Below, piece by piece: positions 1 through 10,911 of a DNA stretch of 64,000 nt; the stretch's first letter is position 1; every line of letters begins with the position of its first letter. Both the position numbers and the translations under genes were made by a program. This DNA comes from Irpex lacteus (Eukaryota > Basidiomycota > Agaricomycetes > Polyporales > Irpicaceae): NCBI GenBank assembly GCA_001986395.2, contig MQVO02000006.1, positions 1,178,001-1,242,000 of the forward strand, written 5' to 3'. The notes under the pieces were generated by a model. The model did no database searches, had not been told where the DNA came from, and saw only the letters and a list, made by a program, of their open reading frames with translations.

Positions 1-2
1 CA

Positions 3-966
3 CCACCTGCTGCACCCCCCGTCCCACCCAAAGCCCTCCCTGCACCTCCTCCCTCCCCCGGCGGTGCAGCCTGGAAGAAATGGGCACCGGCGGCCTACGC
101 CGTGGGAGGTGCGCTGTTGGCTGCTGGCGCAGCCGGTGCAGCGTACTATAAAAGGGAGGAGATCGGGGTGGGATATGCGTGGGCTACTGATCATATGAAG
201 TATGTGGGGACGCTTTGGGACGAGGCGACTTTGAAGCGACGACTGGAGGATCTGTTCCAGATTGAGGAGAAGATGGGCGTTATGTTCCGGACGTGAGTGT
301 CTCTCTCCGTGAGGTTGCGTAACGTCACTTGCTATTATACTAATCAAATGGGATCTGTACACATAGATTCTATACATACATCCCCGCCTCCCCACCCACC
401 CACCTCACCCCCCGCACATTCATGATCCTCCCCTCCGGCCCCTCGGAGTACATCTCCCACTTCCTGCAGGCACCGAACACGATCGCGTCGGACGAGATCG
501 AGGCGCACACGGGGATGTTCGACGGGAAGACGAACGATGGGTATTATGAGCTGGGGTTGATCACCGCGCAGTTGATTAGGGATGTTATGGTTGCGCATCG
601 CGGTGGATTTGGGAGTGGTAGTGCTGGTGGTGAGGGTGATAAGAGGAGTAGTGAGGAGGTGAAGAAGGAGGTGAGGGAGACGGCGAGGCATCCGCAGGTG
701 GAGGAGGGGGAGAGGGTGGTCAAGCTGAGTGAGGATGCGGGTGCGAAGGTTGCTAATGAAAGGGCGGGGGTTGAAGCGGTTGCCGGTGGTGAGTTGGGGA
801 AGGCAGGGACGGAGAAGGCGGTGGCCGAAAAGGAGGAGGAGGATGGGAAGGAGGAAGACGAGGGGGAAGAGGAAAGCGACGAGGAAGAGGAAGATGGGGA
901 AGACGACAATGATGATGAAGAGGAAGAGGGAGAGGGTAGTGAGGAAGATGATGAAGATGAAGAAGG

Positions 967-997
<31 letters not shown>

Positions 998-998
998 A

Positions 999-1033
<35 letters not shown>

Positions 1034-1120
1034 AACGAGGACGAGGACGACGAGGAAGAAGAGGAAGGGAAGCCGCGAGTAACACCGGAGACCAAACAGC
1101 CACCGAAGACCAAGCCCTGA
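3..1120 (+). CDS. 3' part of alpha/beta-hydrolase-like (DUF676-type) protein with acidic tail
   Basis: The reading frame is open from the window edge, so the N-terminal part lies outside. Exon 1 (to 292) has a Pro-rich linker and then a hydrophobic Gly/Ala-rich stretch ending in AYYKREEIG. An intron at 293-366 (GTGAGT...TAG) restores the frame into exon 2, giving RTFYTYIPAS followed by RTFMILPSGP and a TNDGYYELG motif. As I remember it, this C-terminal block occurs in fungal serine-esterase/hydrolase proteins of the DUF676 kind; the catalytic part is not in the window, so this is a tentative family assignment. After the conserved block comes a Lys/Glu-rich linker and about 110 residues that are nearly all Glu and Asp, ending in a short basic PETKQPPKTKP tail. 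The stop is TGA at 1118-1120. The gene is convergent with NAA10, with 165 bp between stops. Confidence 0.5.
971..1051. repeat. GAGGAC hexamer microsatellite within coding sequence
   Basis: Tandem GAGGAC/GAGAAC units encode the Glu-Asp tail of the preceding gene. The same run creates long low-complexity antisense open frames (poly-Ser or Leu/Val), which are not genes. Confidence 0.85.
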
Positions 1121-1285
1121 GCAACCGCTTAGCCAATGTAGAATGTAAATCTGACATGTACTCGTACACACGAGCGGCACTTCCCTCGTTCTCATTCCAA
1201 TGTATGCGATAACACATGTATTTCAAACACAAAGTGCATGTACAAGCCACATCGTTGTATATTGTATCGTAGAGATGATGGCACG

Positions 1286-2229
1286 TCACCGAGCCAAGTG
1301 CTTGAGCGACAGCTGCATGGCGTACGCGTCTTCCCCATCCGCATCTACAGCATAAAACGCAACGCGATCCAACATTCAGCAAAAAACCCAAAGGAAGGGA
1401 GACGAGGGAAGGGGGAGAACGCACAATACTTCTTCTCGATATTCTTGACAGTGAACCCAAGCGTGTCTTTGTACAACGCGAGCGCCGCGCGGTTCGATTT
1501 TCGTACGTGTAGCGAGACGTACGAGGCTCGGTACACCGTGGCCATCGCTTCCTCTGTGAAATACGCGTGGGGAGCGTTAATATCTCTGACACCATGGGAA
1601 GGTACAGGGTAGATGAGGGGAACTCACGAGATTGGACCATTAACCGCTTGGCGAGGCCCAGTCTGCGGTAGGATCGAAGGACAGATATGGAAGTGACGTG
1701 TCCGTGTGCTTCGTCTCCGTCGTTCACATCTTCTTCCCTTTGAGGTTTGAGAGGTGGGGGGAATTTGGTTGTTTGGAGGTTTTGGTGAGACAGAGAGAGA
1801 GCAAGATGTGGGTTAGATGAAGACGGCTGATGAAGAATGGGTGGGATGGCAAACGTACATTTTGGCAAGTATGTACCCGACGATCCGACCCTTGTGGTCT
1901 TCCGCGACGTAGGAGAGTTGGGGCCAGGTCAACGCGTGATACAAATCTACATGCAATTAACAACCGCAATATGTATATTAGTACTGAACTGTATGCAGAC
2001 GAGACACACAAAGGGAGATGGAGATAGATGTAGTGCAGTGTGTCAACGAGATGAAGATGCGGACGTACAGTACTTCATCGTATAGTTTTCAGGTAGGTTT
2101 TGCAAGTTGCAGGCCTGCATGCCCATGAGGTCGTCTACCTAGGCTTGGCCGATTCTCAGTTCTAGTGTTTCATTTCCAAAGTAAAAAGTAGAATCGAGGG
2201 TTTCGTACCGTTGCTAGTCGGATGTTCAT
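1286..2229 (-). CDS. NAA10: N-alpha-acetyltransferase catalytic subunit Naa10 (Ard1)
   Basis: This is the catalytic subunit of the ribosome-bound NatA complex, which acetylates N-termini exposed after Met removal. Hand splicing gives about 150 residues, usual for a compact Naa10. The start is MNIRLAT at 2229 (exon 2209-2229, then GTACG intron). It is followed by [19 protein letters not shown], the [15 protein letters not shown] segment, and the acetyl-CoA loop [20 protein letters not shown], which is the RxxGxG/A motif of GNAT enzymes. The [17 protein letters not shown] block follows, and the end is [19 protein letters not shown] with a TGA at 1286-1288. Six short exons are needed; each joint has GT...AG and keeps frame. 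The variable acidic C-terminal tail seen in animal Naa10 is absent. Confidence 0.92.
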
Positions 2230-2452
2230 GGTGGCGGATGGAGGTAGACGGTTTGAGCGCGAGATTAGATGAGTGCACTAATGAAGGTCGTTCGAATTAT
2301 TATTGATTGTTTCCCTTTATGGACATGCTTACTCGGATAAGGCAGTTGTCGAGTCAGCGCTTAATCGATGTCAGCTTGTGCTTGTTTGGCGACATACTGG
2401 CGGCCTACTATGGTCCCATCTTCAACTCGAACTTGAAGTTTGAAGCTTGATC

Positions 2453-4184
2453 CCCAGTGAGAATAGGATCTACCCCGACCTACTGACTTCGAATTTTCTC
2501 TTCTCCGCCAGGTTGTGTAGATAACAGTAGACACCAGTAGGGCAGATGACCGAAATTTTTTACGTCTACTGGTATCGAACATATCTTATTGCAATATACC
2601 ACGATCTACTCCAGTCTACATAACGAATCACGTCCGTTCTCGTGCGCCATATACTGTACTCTACTGTCCTCGCATCCTCGCTTACGCCCATCGACCACTG
2701 CGCCGTTCCGCTACAGTACCTTTACTAAACCAAAGGTAAGTTACATTGAAGCCTAAATACCTTGAGACGACGTACATCATATCTTCGCGCGAGCACGTTG
2801 GCTACGTTTCTTCCCTCCTTGTCTATTGAGAGCACGCCGTCTCTGGTAAGAGGAGTACAATTAGTAGTATCCAGTACGTCGCAACAAGCCGAAAGAACCT
2901 ACCGCGGTAGCTGCAGCATTGTTCCATTTCTGTGTGCGTAGTTCATCTCGCCATCAGCAGAGTTTTCGACTAGGATGACATTGACTTCGCATACCTTCTT
3001 GAAAACTGAATCACTTTTTGATCCTTCCAACAGTACTCCTCGGAAGCTTCGTCCGACACATTGCGATCGTTGCACTGCCGCACTTCCGAACTTGCTTGCA
3101 TAGACACCTACGCCGACTGTGACTGACTTGTGTGATGGGAATAACACGGTGACCTACTTTAATGTGGTGGCTACGTCGTTCAACCTGTTGTATCAGAGTA
3201 CAAGTTGTGTTAGTACTTAGCTGAGAGAGCCGGGCAATATAAGCAAAATACGCACATCGTGGTTTTGACTTGCCAGTGTCTTGGTCTCATGCGTTCCGAC
3301 TGGCCTGTGTATATGCAATGAGTCGCTGGCGCACCTGAGCTCGCGGAACACTTACTGTTGAGCACTTTGAGTTGATGGGCCAATCAACCTCGTACGGACT
3401 CTGCAGAGTAGATTCGACGACCCCGCTAACGCCAGGCCCGGCGTATGAAGACACCAATGTCTGCGAAAACGAAACACGTTAATATCTAAAAGAATGTTGC
3501 GCATATATGCGCACAGGCTCACGGAAGTCAGCAAATATTGTTGTGTGCCTCGCCTGTAGGTTTCATACATGGATTGATCTGGAACTGACACCATATGCGC
3601 TTCTGCGTCGTCCTAGAGTCTTCAACAAGCGCATACAACGAGTTTTAGCGCAAGTATGTCGATACTGGTGAGCACGGGAGAGACTCACTTTGATGTTACT
3701 CACTCTACCATGGCAAACTCCTGACCGTAGTGACGGGTCGAGCTTCGAGGAAGAAGGCTCCTCCTGGAGTCAATATATTCACCTTCTCAGTAACTTGGGC
3801 AGCTGCATGGCCGTCGACCGTCCGGGGCCTACGAGGTGTGGGGAGTAGAAAGGCTGGGGGCGTTGTCGTGGTTAGAGGAGAAAAGAGCTGGCGTTCAGCC
3901 AACTGACGGCTCCGGCTTTTAGATGGCAATGCACGTGATGGGATTACTGGCCTCACACAAAGTATATACATATATATGCATATCGCGGGAATGAGATATA
4001 TGTCTGCGATGTATATGGTACGCGTCGTCGACATATACATCGAGAGCGCACCCTACCGGACCGCTCAAAGTTATCGCGTTGAATGAGCGCTTTGGTCTGA
4101 GCGATGTTGATGGAGGTAGACGACGGTAGATATATTGAGGTCAGTAGATACGAGACGCGAGGAGTAGATCCTATTCTCACTGGG
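2453..4184. mobile_element. Non-autonomous TIR transposon (hAT-like), 1.73 kb
   Basis: Both ends carry a perfect 21-bp inverted repeat beginning CCCAGTGAGAATAGGATCTA (2453-2473 and, reversed, 4164-4184). The flanks have the same sequence CTTGATC at 2446-2452 and 4185-4191, a 7-bp target duplication, or 8 bp (GCTTGATC) if the right end is one base shorter. CAGTG-type ends and a 7-8 bp duplication suit hAT elements. The ends also have several subterminal copies of CTACTG/GTCTAC. No transposase can be read inside: the open frames are short and resemble nothing I know. It fills most of the 2.2 kb between NAA10 and the first F-box gene. Confidence 0.75.
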
Positions 4185-4417
4185 CTTGATCATCGACCAC
4201 TCAGGTGCTTTTTGGTGCCTGTTCAGTGTATAGCAATATCGTCCGTGAGTGGCTTCTAGCAGACTATATCACATAGATTTCACAGCGCCTAAAATCAGCA
4301 GATCGAAAATATCTCTAGGGATCGCTGGGTCGTGCTGCTTGCAGTGAGTATTCTCGTCACAGCAGTTATTAAATAGCTGAACAACGTATACTAGTACCGT
4401 CAGGCCAATTGGCAGTT

Positions 4418-5893
4418 ATGTTAGCCTCGAGAAGTGCTTGCCATCGAGCGCTCTCCATTCGAGAACTCGTCAGCCATATCTTCCTCGCTGCCGACTCCAT
4501 CCCGGACCTACACCAAGCTCCTCTGAACGTTTCTCAGACGTGCAGAGAGTGGAGACATATCGCATTGAACCTCTCTGGATTATGGAGCTGTATCACACTG
4601 GATGTGAACGTTGCCAAGCAGAGAGAGAGAGACTACCTCAAGCTCTTGGGAATTTGGCTTCGAAGATCTGGAGAGCGTCCACTTGATATCTCTATGAACT
4701 TGTTCTGGACTGTACCTGATACATTCGCCGAATTCACCAATCAGTACGTGATTACAGCTCAGCTGTACGCTGCCGAACTGGTACATCTACTCTCGGCTTA
4801 TCAGAGCCGCTGGAGAAATGTTCAACTCGTTTCTTCCGGCCCTAGTTTCCCTGACTGGTTCTCCATAATGTTATCGAATATGCCACTGCTCACCAGTTTG
4901 AGCATTGGATTCAAATGGCTCGACGGGTTTCATGCACCAGGTCACTTCCTGATTGGCCGCACCAACTCCTACACTCAACTTAGAGCCACATATATCCTCG
5001 ATGTGACAAGGCAGCCGACGTTATCGGCTCTACGCACTCTTGAATTATTCTTCATTGCGGACCACGGTGTCTCTCCAGCGATGACGTCCCTGTCCACTAT
5101 ACTCCAGGCGACGCCCAACCTTCAAAAGCTCACAGTGTGGTTAGAAGAAAATCGCGATATCCCAGATGTAAACTCAATAACCCAAACCATTAATGCTGGC
5201 TTTCGCATCCCCCTCTCGCATCTTCGCGAGCTTTCCTGGAAAGTCAAGATCGGAAAATTTTCTGAGATGCTCAGGTTGTGCCTTCGTGCACCCGCGTTGA
5301 AATCTATCTGGCTGCAGATTCTGGACGACGAATGTGCAGCTTACGCAAACTGGCTGCGTGACCAGAGTCCCGAAGGTGTCTCGAGCATCAAAACGTTGAT
5401 GCTCGATTTATCTTCCGTATCTGATCGTTTCGACCCGGCAAATGTAGTAATTCTCCTGTCGGCTATGCCAGCTATGAAAAGTCTCGCTGTGGGCATACCG
5501 TCCAGCGAGAACGCCTGGCAGAGAGGCTTCTGGCGTCAACTTTCTTGGAACAACGACGCCCAGGCCGTACAGCTCTGTCCACGTCTGAACCTACTTGACC
5601 TACGGATTGGCAACTGTGCAGATCCAGTCAATCAGCCGTTCCTGGTGGACATCATGAAGATGATTCGATCCCGCTTGAGACGAGGGAGGTTCGGGGCCGT
5701 TGTTAGGCTGGGATGGCCCTGTGATGAACCGCCTCCGGTATGGGAGCCGTCGAAGATCATGGAAAATATGAGGGACACGGTGAACTCGTTGGGCCTCAAG
5801 GCTGCCTCAGTGCAGATGGAGGAAGGAGAAGGGTATGTGGAATTGACATTCCTTAGCAAGGGCATGGTACTACGAAACGCTGTAGCATCTTGA
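4418..5893 (+). CDS. F-box protein with LRR-like C-terminal region (copy 1)
   Basis: A single-exon gene of 491 residues, starting at ATG 4418 (MLASRSACHRALSIRELV). Residues about 8-60 form an F-box-like motif with the pattern ALSIRELVSHIFLAAD ... PLNVSQTCREWRHIALN ... LW, common in agaricomycete F-box proteins. The F-box binds Skp1, so the protein probably acts as the substrate receptor of an SCF ubiquitin ligase; the substrate is unknown. The rest has irregular Leu-rich segments of 25-30 residues (for example LSALRTLELFFIADHG and LSHLRELSWKVKIGKF), as in degenerate LRR proteins. It is a tandem paralogue of the gene at 6639, with matching blocks along the full length, including the C-terminal VDIMKMIRSRLRRGRF. 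Confidence 0.8.
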   Translation: MLASRSACHRALSIRELVSHIFLAADSIPDLHQAPLNVSQTCREWRHIALNLSGLWSCITLDVNVAKQRERDYLKLLGIWLRRSGERPLDISMNLFWTVPDTFAEFTNQYVITAQLYAAELVHLLSAYQSRWRNVQLVSSGPSFPDWFSIMLSNMPLLTSLSIGFKWLDGFHAPGHFLIGRTNSYTQLRATYILDVTRQPTLSALRTLELFFIADHGVSPAMTSLSTILQATPNLQKLTVWLEENRDIPDVNSITQTINAGFRIPLSHLRELSWKVKIGKFSEMLRLCLRAPALKSIWLQILDDECAAYANWLRDQSPEGVSSIKTLMLDLSSVSDRFDPANVVILLSAMPAMKSLAVGIPSSENAWQRGFWRQLSWNNDAQAVQLCPRLNLLDLRIGNCADPVNQPFLVDIMKMIRSRLRRGRFGAVVRLGWPCDEPPPVWEPSKIMENMRDTVNSLGLKAASVQMEEGEGYVELTFLSKGMVLRNAVAS

Positions 5894-6638
5894 ACGTCTC
5901 GATAGCATGTATTGCGTGGTGCCAGTGTTCTCCATCGGTCGGAGTCTCTGTTTTTCTGGGCCCTATGCCCATCTTGAATGTAGGTATATGACAATGTTGT
6001 GTTTCGACTCGTATGCGTCAGTGTATTAGCTTGCACGCGCGCCGTCTAAGTGGTATTGGCACGATAAGACATGTGAGCTTGTGTCCGTATATAATAGTAG
6101 GACTATTATTAAAGTTGTTGTACTACGTATATTTGACTCGCTTGCTTGTTAGAACGGTACTTTCGTCCCACCCATTTACTAGTAGCATCTAATATACTTA
6201 CGGTACGACTATTCAACATACTTCCTGAGCTGATTTCACTGCAACATCGAATTCCTACTCCGAGCCGCATTAATGACCTACAGCTCTGGAAGATCGACTC
6301 TCCAGATCTCCTACTGAGTCCTGACGTCATACGACGATCGGGTTTCTCCGGGTATATACTTACCTTGTCAGAGAAATTGGCACAGTCACGGTGATACCCT
6401 AAACAATCACTGCATTACCGCCACTACTACATAAGTAGTTAACTGCTGAAGCTGGTACGTGGTTGTAGATAGAGATGAAATATTTCCAGTAACCTGATAC
6501 ATTTCCTTTGAGCAACGGATTGGCTCAGGCCGAGACCGAAGGTTACTGGTTGAAGGGCCACAGCCCGCGCAGGTCAAACTCTCGTGGCGCTTTTGCGAAC
6601 AGTATCTCCTCTATTTCCCCTGGCAAGTTGTGGCCAGC
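5894..6638. other. Intergenic region between the two F-box genes
   Basis: An AT-richer 745 bp spacer holding the 3' UTR of copy 1 and the promoter of copy 2. The short open frames here do not resemble known proteins or the F-box coding sequence. I see no repeat or RNA gene in it. Confidence 0.6.
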
Positions 6639-8180
6639 ATGTCAACCACTGGTAGCGGCACTGATGCCTGCCATCGCGCACTCTCGATTCCAGAGATCGT
6701 CGGAACGATCTTCCTTTCTGCAGACTCCCTCGACGTCCCGGACAAGCATCAGATACCTCTGAACGTCTCTCAAACATGCAGAGAGTGGAGATATATTGCT
6801 ATCAACTACGCCGCCCTATGGAGCCACCTCAAGCTTGAAATCGATACCGTAGAACGGAAAGGAGTCGATTATCTCAAGCTCCTGCGATTCTGGTTACCCA
6901 GATCCGGAGGACGTCCCATGGAACTCTTCGTCAAATTTATCTGGACGCTCCCCGGTTCCTTCGAAGATTTCCCAAAGGAGGATCTACACCGTGCTCAGCA
7001 GTACGCTGGCGACATCGTCCAACTGTTTTCTACCTATCAGCACCGTTGGAGAACCGTCTACCTCGTCTCTTCTGGCCCGAGCTTCCCAGATGACTTCTCC
7101 GTCACACTATCATGTATGCCGCTCCTAGAAAGCCTGCACATCGGGTACACGTCGCTCGATGGGATCGAGACACCACGACACACTCTCATCAGTGACACCG
7201 AACTCGGCCGTGTGCACGGCGCCGCCGCCGCCACCTACATTCTTGACGTGTCCTTCGAGTCGCCAGTGTTTCGCAACCTGCACACGCTCGAACTCTTCCT
7301 CATCTCGAATCCTACGGTGGGAGAGGGGTCAATCTCCTTGTTCACTGCCCTCAAGGAGACACCCAACTTGGAAAGATTGAGAGTGCATTATGAAGTGGAA
7401 CCCCATCTGCCTGATTTGAACTGGATGGTCCAAATCCCCGACTCAGGTCATCGCATCACTCTCCCCCGTCTCCGCGCGCTTGACTGGCAAGTCATCTCCG
7501 GCAAGTTTTCCGAGCTATTGAGGATGTTCCTCGTTGCTCCTGCGTTGGAAGTCTTGATGTTGGTGATACTGAAGGACGAATTCGCGGCCTACGGCGATTG
7601 GATACGCACACGGATGCCGGAAGGTGCACCAAGCCTTACAAAGCTATCACTCCACCTCTATATCACTCCCCTCTTCGACCCCGAGAGTGTCGAAGCCCTC
7701 CTCTCCGCCGTTCCATCAATTCAATACCTCACAATCAGAATATCTTCCCTTGAAGATGCCAGGCAGCGTCGTTTCTGGCATCTGCTCGCTTATCATGGCA
7801 GCGATAACGACAACGACACATCTCAGACCCAACTATGTCCAGATATCCGGATCCTCAACGTACGAATTTATTTCTGTCAGGACCCGCCTAACCACCCATA
7901 CCTGGTGGACATCATGAAGACCATCCGCTCTCGCCTTCAACGAGGCAGGTTCGTAGCCCAGGTCGAGCTTGGTTGGCCCAAGCAGAATCCCAATCCCCCA
8001 TGGGACGGAACGGACATGATGGACAAGATATCGGCTATAGCAGAGTCACTGGACCTTCGTCTCGATCAATTCATGACGCCGAAAAGGCCATGCATTACTT
8101 TGCGGTTTCGTGGTTACAGCCTGAGACGTAGGAGGCCCGTTGTATCGGCTTCGACGTCTGGTAATGGTTCCGGGGAGTAG
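6639..8180 (+). CDS. F-box protein with LRR-like C-terminal region (copy 2)
   Basis: An intronless gene of 513 residues; I chose ATG 6639 (MSTTGSGTDACHRALSIPEIVG), since the upstream in-frame GTG is not a usual fungal start. The F-box-like N-terminus (ALSIPEIVGTIFLSADS ... LNVSQTCREWRYIAIN ... LW) and the Leu-rich remainder match copy 1, with the closing block VDIMKTIRSRLQRGRF also shared. It has a slightly longer C-terminal tail ending in Ser/Gly-rich sequence. The likely role is substrate recognition in an SCF E3 complex. A tandem duplication followed by marked divergence fits the expansion of F-box families known in agaricomycetes. It is convergent with SUP35 about 190 bp downstream. Confidence 0.8.
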   Translation: MSTTGSGTDACHRALSIPEIVGTIFLSADSLDVPDKHQIPLNVSQTCREWRYIAINYAALWSHLKLEIDTVERKGVDYLKLLRFWLPRSGGRPMELFVKFIWTLPGSFEDFPKEDLHRAQQYAGDIVQLFSTYQHRWRTVYLVSSGPSFPDDFSVTLSCMPLLESLHIGYTSLDGIETPRHTLISDTELGRVHGAAAATYILDVSFESPVFRNLHTLELFLISNPTVGEGSISLFTALKETPNLERLRVHYEVEPHLPDLNWMVQIPDSGHRITLPRLRALDWQVISGKFSELLRMFLVAPALEVLMLVILKDEFAAYGDWIRTRMPEGAPSLTKLSLHLYITPLFDPESVEALLSAVPSIQYLTIRISSLEDARQRRFWHLLAYHGSDNDNDTSQTQLCPDIRILNVRIYFCQDPPNHPYLVDIMKTIRSRLQRGRFVAQVELGWPKQNPNPPWDGTDMMDKISAIAESLDLRLDQFMTPKRPCITLRFRGYSLRRRRPVVSASTSGNGSGE

Positions 8181-8371
8181 TGTACATTTAGCAATGGAGG
8201 GCGCACATATACTGTATTGTCTTGCTGATTTAAACTTGATTTCTCGCATATGCATATTTGCAGCTTCGTGGCTATGTGCAATGACTGCCCGAGTGGGATG
8301 TCGCGAAAGTGAATTGATACATGAAGCGATACTGCTACAGAAAAGATACAGTGCATGGCCGATGATTACAT

Positions 8372-10473
8372 TTACGCTCCGGTACCGGATATGGACGCGT
8401 TCGCCAAAGCTTCAGCGGTCTCTTCCACAGTTCTCTCAACCAGCTTAGTGATCTACGCAACAAGAGCGTATTAGACAGGCGCATCGGAACGACCCGATGA
8501 AATGGACGTACCTTGCCAATAGCCACTGTCCGTCCTTCGTCTCGGAGGGTGAAACGTCCAAGTTGTGGGTAATCGGAGAACCTTTCAACACAGACGAGTT
8601 GCGTTGTCTCGATGAGAGCAACAATCTTTTGGCCTAGTTATACACGTCAATGTCATGCGCACGCCAAACCTGTGACTCGTTTACATACCTCTCTTGGCGA
8701 ATTGAGGAGGCTTCCTCGACTTGCGACCAGTCGCCTTATCGAAGTAATGAAGAAGAGCCTGGAAGCAATATGTCAACTTGCATCTAGCAATATACATCGA
8801 CGTCGACTGTACAACATACCACAAGAGTAACTTCCTCTGCCATAGTGTGACAGTGCATGACTGCCGAATATCCAGCGCATATGATGTTCTTGTGCTCGAG
8901 GATAGCAAGCTGAGCCTCGAATTGCCTGACGGCGTGGATAGGCTTGTTCGGGCTCGTCAACACGAACCCAGGGCTGATATCCTCGTCTTCGGCCCCACGC
9001 AGTCTGATACGAACGTTGTCGCCACAAAGCGCCTGATCTACCTCGTCCTCCATCTCGTTGTAGATCGCGGACACCTCGACTTCGTCTTTGTTCGGCATGA
9101 GCATAAGGGTGTCGCCCTTGCGGAGCAGCCCTGATTCAACCTTGCCGACAACGATGGTTCCCATGTCTTTGTACTTCTCGGAAATCGGAATCATCAGGGG
9201 TGCGTTGAGTTTACGGTCGACCATAGGCATAGCATCCAAGTGTTGTAGGAGGGAGGGGCCACTGTGCATAGAATAACGCTATTAGTCCTCTGCAAGATTG
9301 AAGACAGATCGTAAAATCAACTTACTCATACCATGAGCAAACCGACTTGGAGACACGCTCTTTCAGGTTCGCACCAGTGTAAGCCGATACGGGAATGAAG
9401 GTGACGTCGGTCTTGGGATTGAAACCGGCGGATCGAATGAATGGCGTCAACTTGTCCCTGATCTCTTCGTATCGACTCTTCTCCCATCCGACAGTGGAAT
9501 CGTCCATCTTGTTAATAACGACGATAAGCTTGTTGACACCCGCTGTCTTGACCAACATGATGTGTTCTCTCGTTTGTCCGCCCTTTTCGAAGCCGGTCTC
9601 GAACTCGCCCTTACGCGCACTGATAACCAAGATGGCTACATCGGCCTGTGCTGCGCCGCTGATCATAGAAGGGACAAAGGTCTTGTGGCCTGGCGCGTCA
9701 AGGATAGTGTACCGTCGGTTATCGGTCTCGAAGTATGCTCGTCCGACCTCGACGGTTTTGCCCTTTGCACGCTCTTGTGGAGTGGAATCGAGTGCCCATG
9801 AAAGATACCAGGACTCTCGTCCGGCTTCCTTGGCTTCGCGCTCGTATTTTTCCATGGTACGCTTATCGACCATCCCGGACAGGTAAAGAAGGTTACCTCC
9901 CATGGTACTCTTGCCGGCATCGACGTGCCCGATGAAGACGATGTTCAGATGTTCCTTGACTGATCAAAGAAATAGAGTGAGATGAATCCTAGTGAATGTT
10001 ATAGAAAATCTTAACGTACCATGGCCGTACAGATCCTTCAGTGTCTCCTCATCTACCACGGCCTTGACTTCCTGTGCGATGGCATGAGTATCGTTCTTCG
10101 CTCGCTCGAGCGTGTAAGTATTAGTTTTTGTGCTTGATGAAACAACAGACTTTGCCGGAGCCTCTGTAGCGGGTTTGGAAGGTGGTTCAGATGCGGCAGA
10201 AGCTGGGGCGGCAGGAGCAGGAGCAGGAGTAGGAGCAGGGGCAGCAACAGGTGCCGGTGCTGGTGCAGGTGCAGGAGCGGGGGCGGCGGGAGGAGGAGCG
10301 GGCTTTGATCCACCAATGTTAAGAGAAATAGTAGGGGCTGGGCGTGGAGCCTCTGTTTGTTCTGGTCGTTCGATGGGAGGTGGTTGGGGAACCTGAGGTT
10401 GTGCAGGCTGGGTGGGACGAACGAAGCCCTGGCCGGGTACGAAAGAGAATGCGTTTGCGTTGAGTTTGCTCAT
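8372..10473 (-). CDS. SUP35: Eukaryotic release factor 3 (eRF3) GTPase
   Basis: eRF3 is the translation-termination GTPase that binds eRF1 and stimulates peptide release. The start is MSKLNANAFSFVPGQGF at 10473, the fungal eRF3 N-terminus. A linker of about 120 residues, rich in Pro and Ala, follows. The GTPase domain has the P-loop GHVDAGKST, the DAPGHKTFVPSM switch II and NKMDD. Domain 2 (PLMIPISEKYKDMGTIVVGKVESG) and domain 3 with the conserved GFVLTSPNKPIHAVRQFEAQ come next. The last exon ends ITKLVERTVEETAEALANASISGTGA, TAA at 8372-8374. Several short introns interrupt the gene. The Q/N-rich prion domain and oligopeptide repeats of yeast Sup35 are missing. It is divergent from SLA1. Confidence 0.93.
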
Positions 10474-10911
10474 GATCACGACGTGAGGTGTTAAAGACGA
10501 TACAATCGAGAACCAAAGTCGGAAAGAGAAGAGACTGGGAGGGAGGGGGATGAAGGTCGATGAGGAAGATGAAGAGAGCCTACTGCACTTTTCTATCTCA
10601 TCCAAATTGGGCGCCAAAGACATTCAATCATCGTTAACAGGGTTTACAGACCCCGGCACCGCTAGTAGTCACTTTTATAATCTGACTAGTGCATGCTATG
10701 CAGATATACTCCGATAGTCATCTCGGCTCATGTTGGCTATGATATTTGAGGAATAGAAACCTGAATATCTGAAGAGTAGAGAGGGACCCCGACTCGGAGC
10801 ACACATGCCATCAATGCCGACCGTATCAGGCAGGTGTGATGATGCTGGCGCTTGCCCAACGACCTCCGCATCGACTCTCTCCCATCCGTAAACCCTCGAC
10901 CTCTGGAATAA
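10474..10911. promoter_or_regulatory. Shared divergent promoter region SUP35/SLA1
   Basis: The 438 bp between the two start codons hold the 5' regions of both genes. The part next to SUP35 is pyrimidine-rich on the SUP35 strand, as is common for fungal core promoters. No clear TATA box or operator repeat is seen. Confidence 0.5.

Noticed and set aside
344..1195. Long antisense frames with poly-Val/Leu or poly-Ser runs opposite the acidic tail
   Set aside because: They are shadows of the GAGGAC repeat in the real gene.
2899..4040. Minus-strand frames inside the TIR element as a possible transposase
   Set aside because: The frames are short, do not join at convincing splice sites, and show no DDE or zinc-finger motif.
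9964..10623. An upstream Met (10623) as the SUP35 start
   Set aside because: The MSKLNANAFSFVPGQ start at 10473 is the conserved eRF3 N-terminus; the upstream part reads like 5' UTR.
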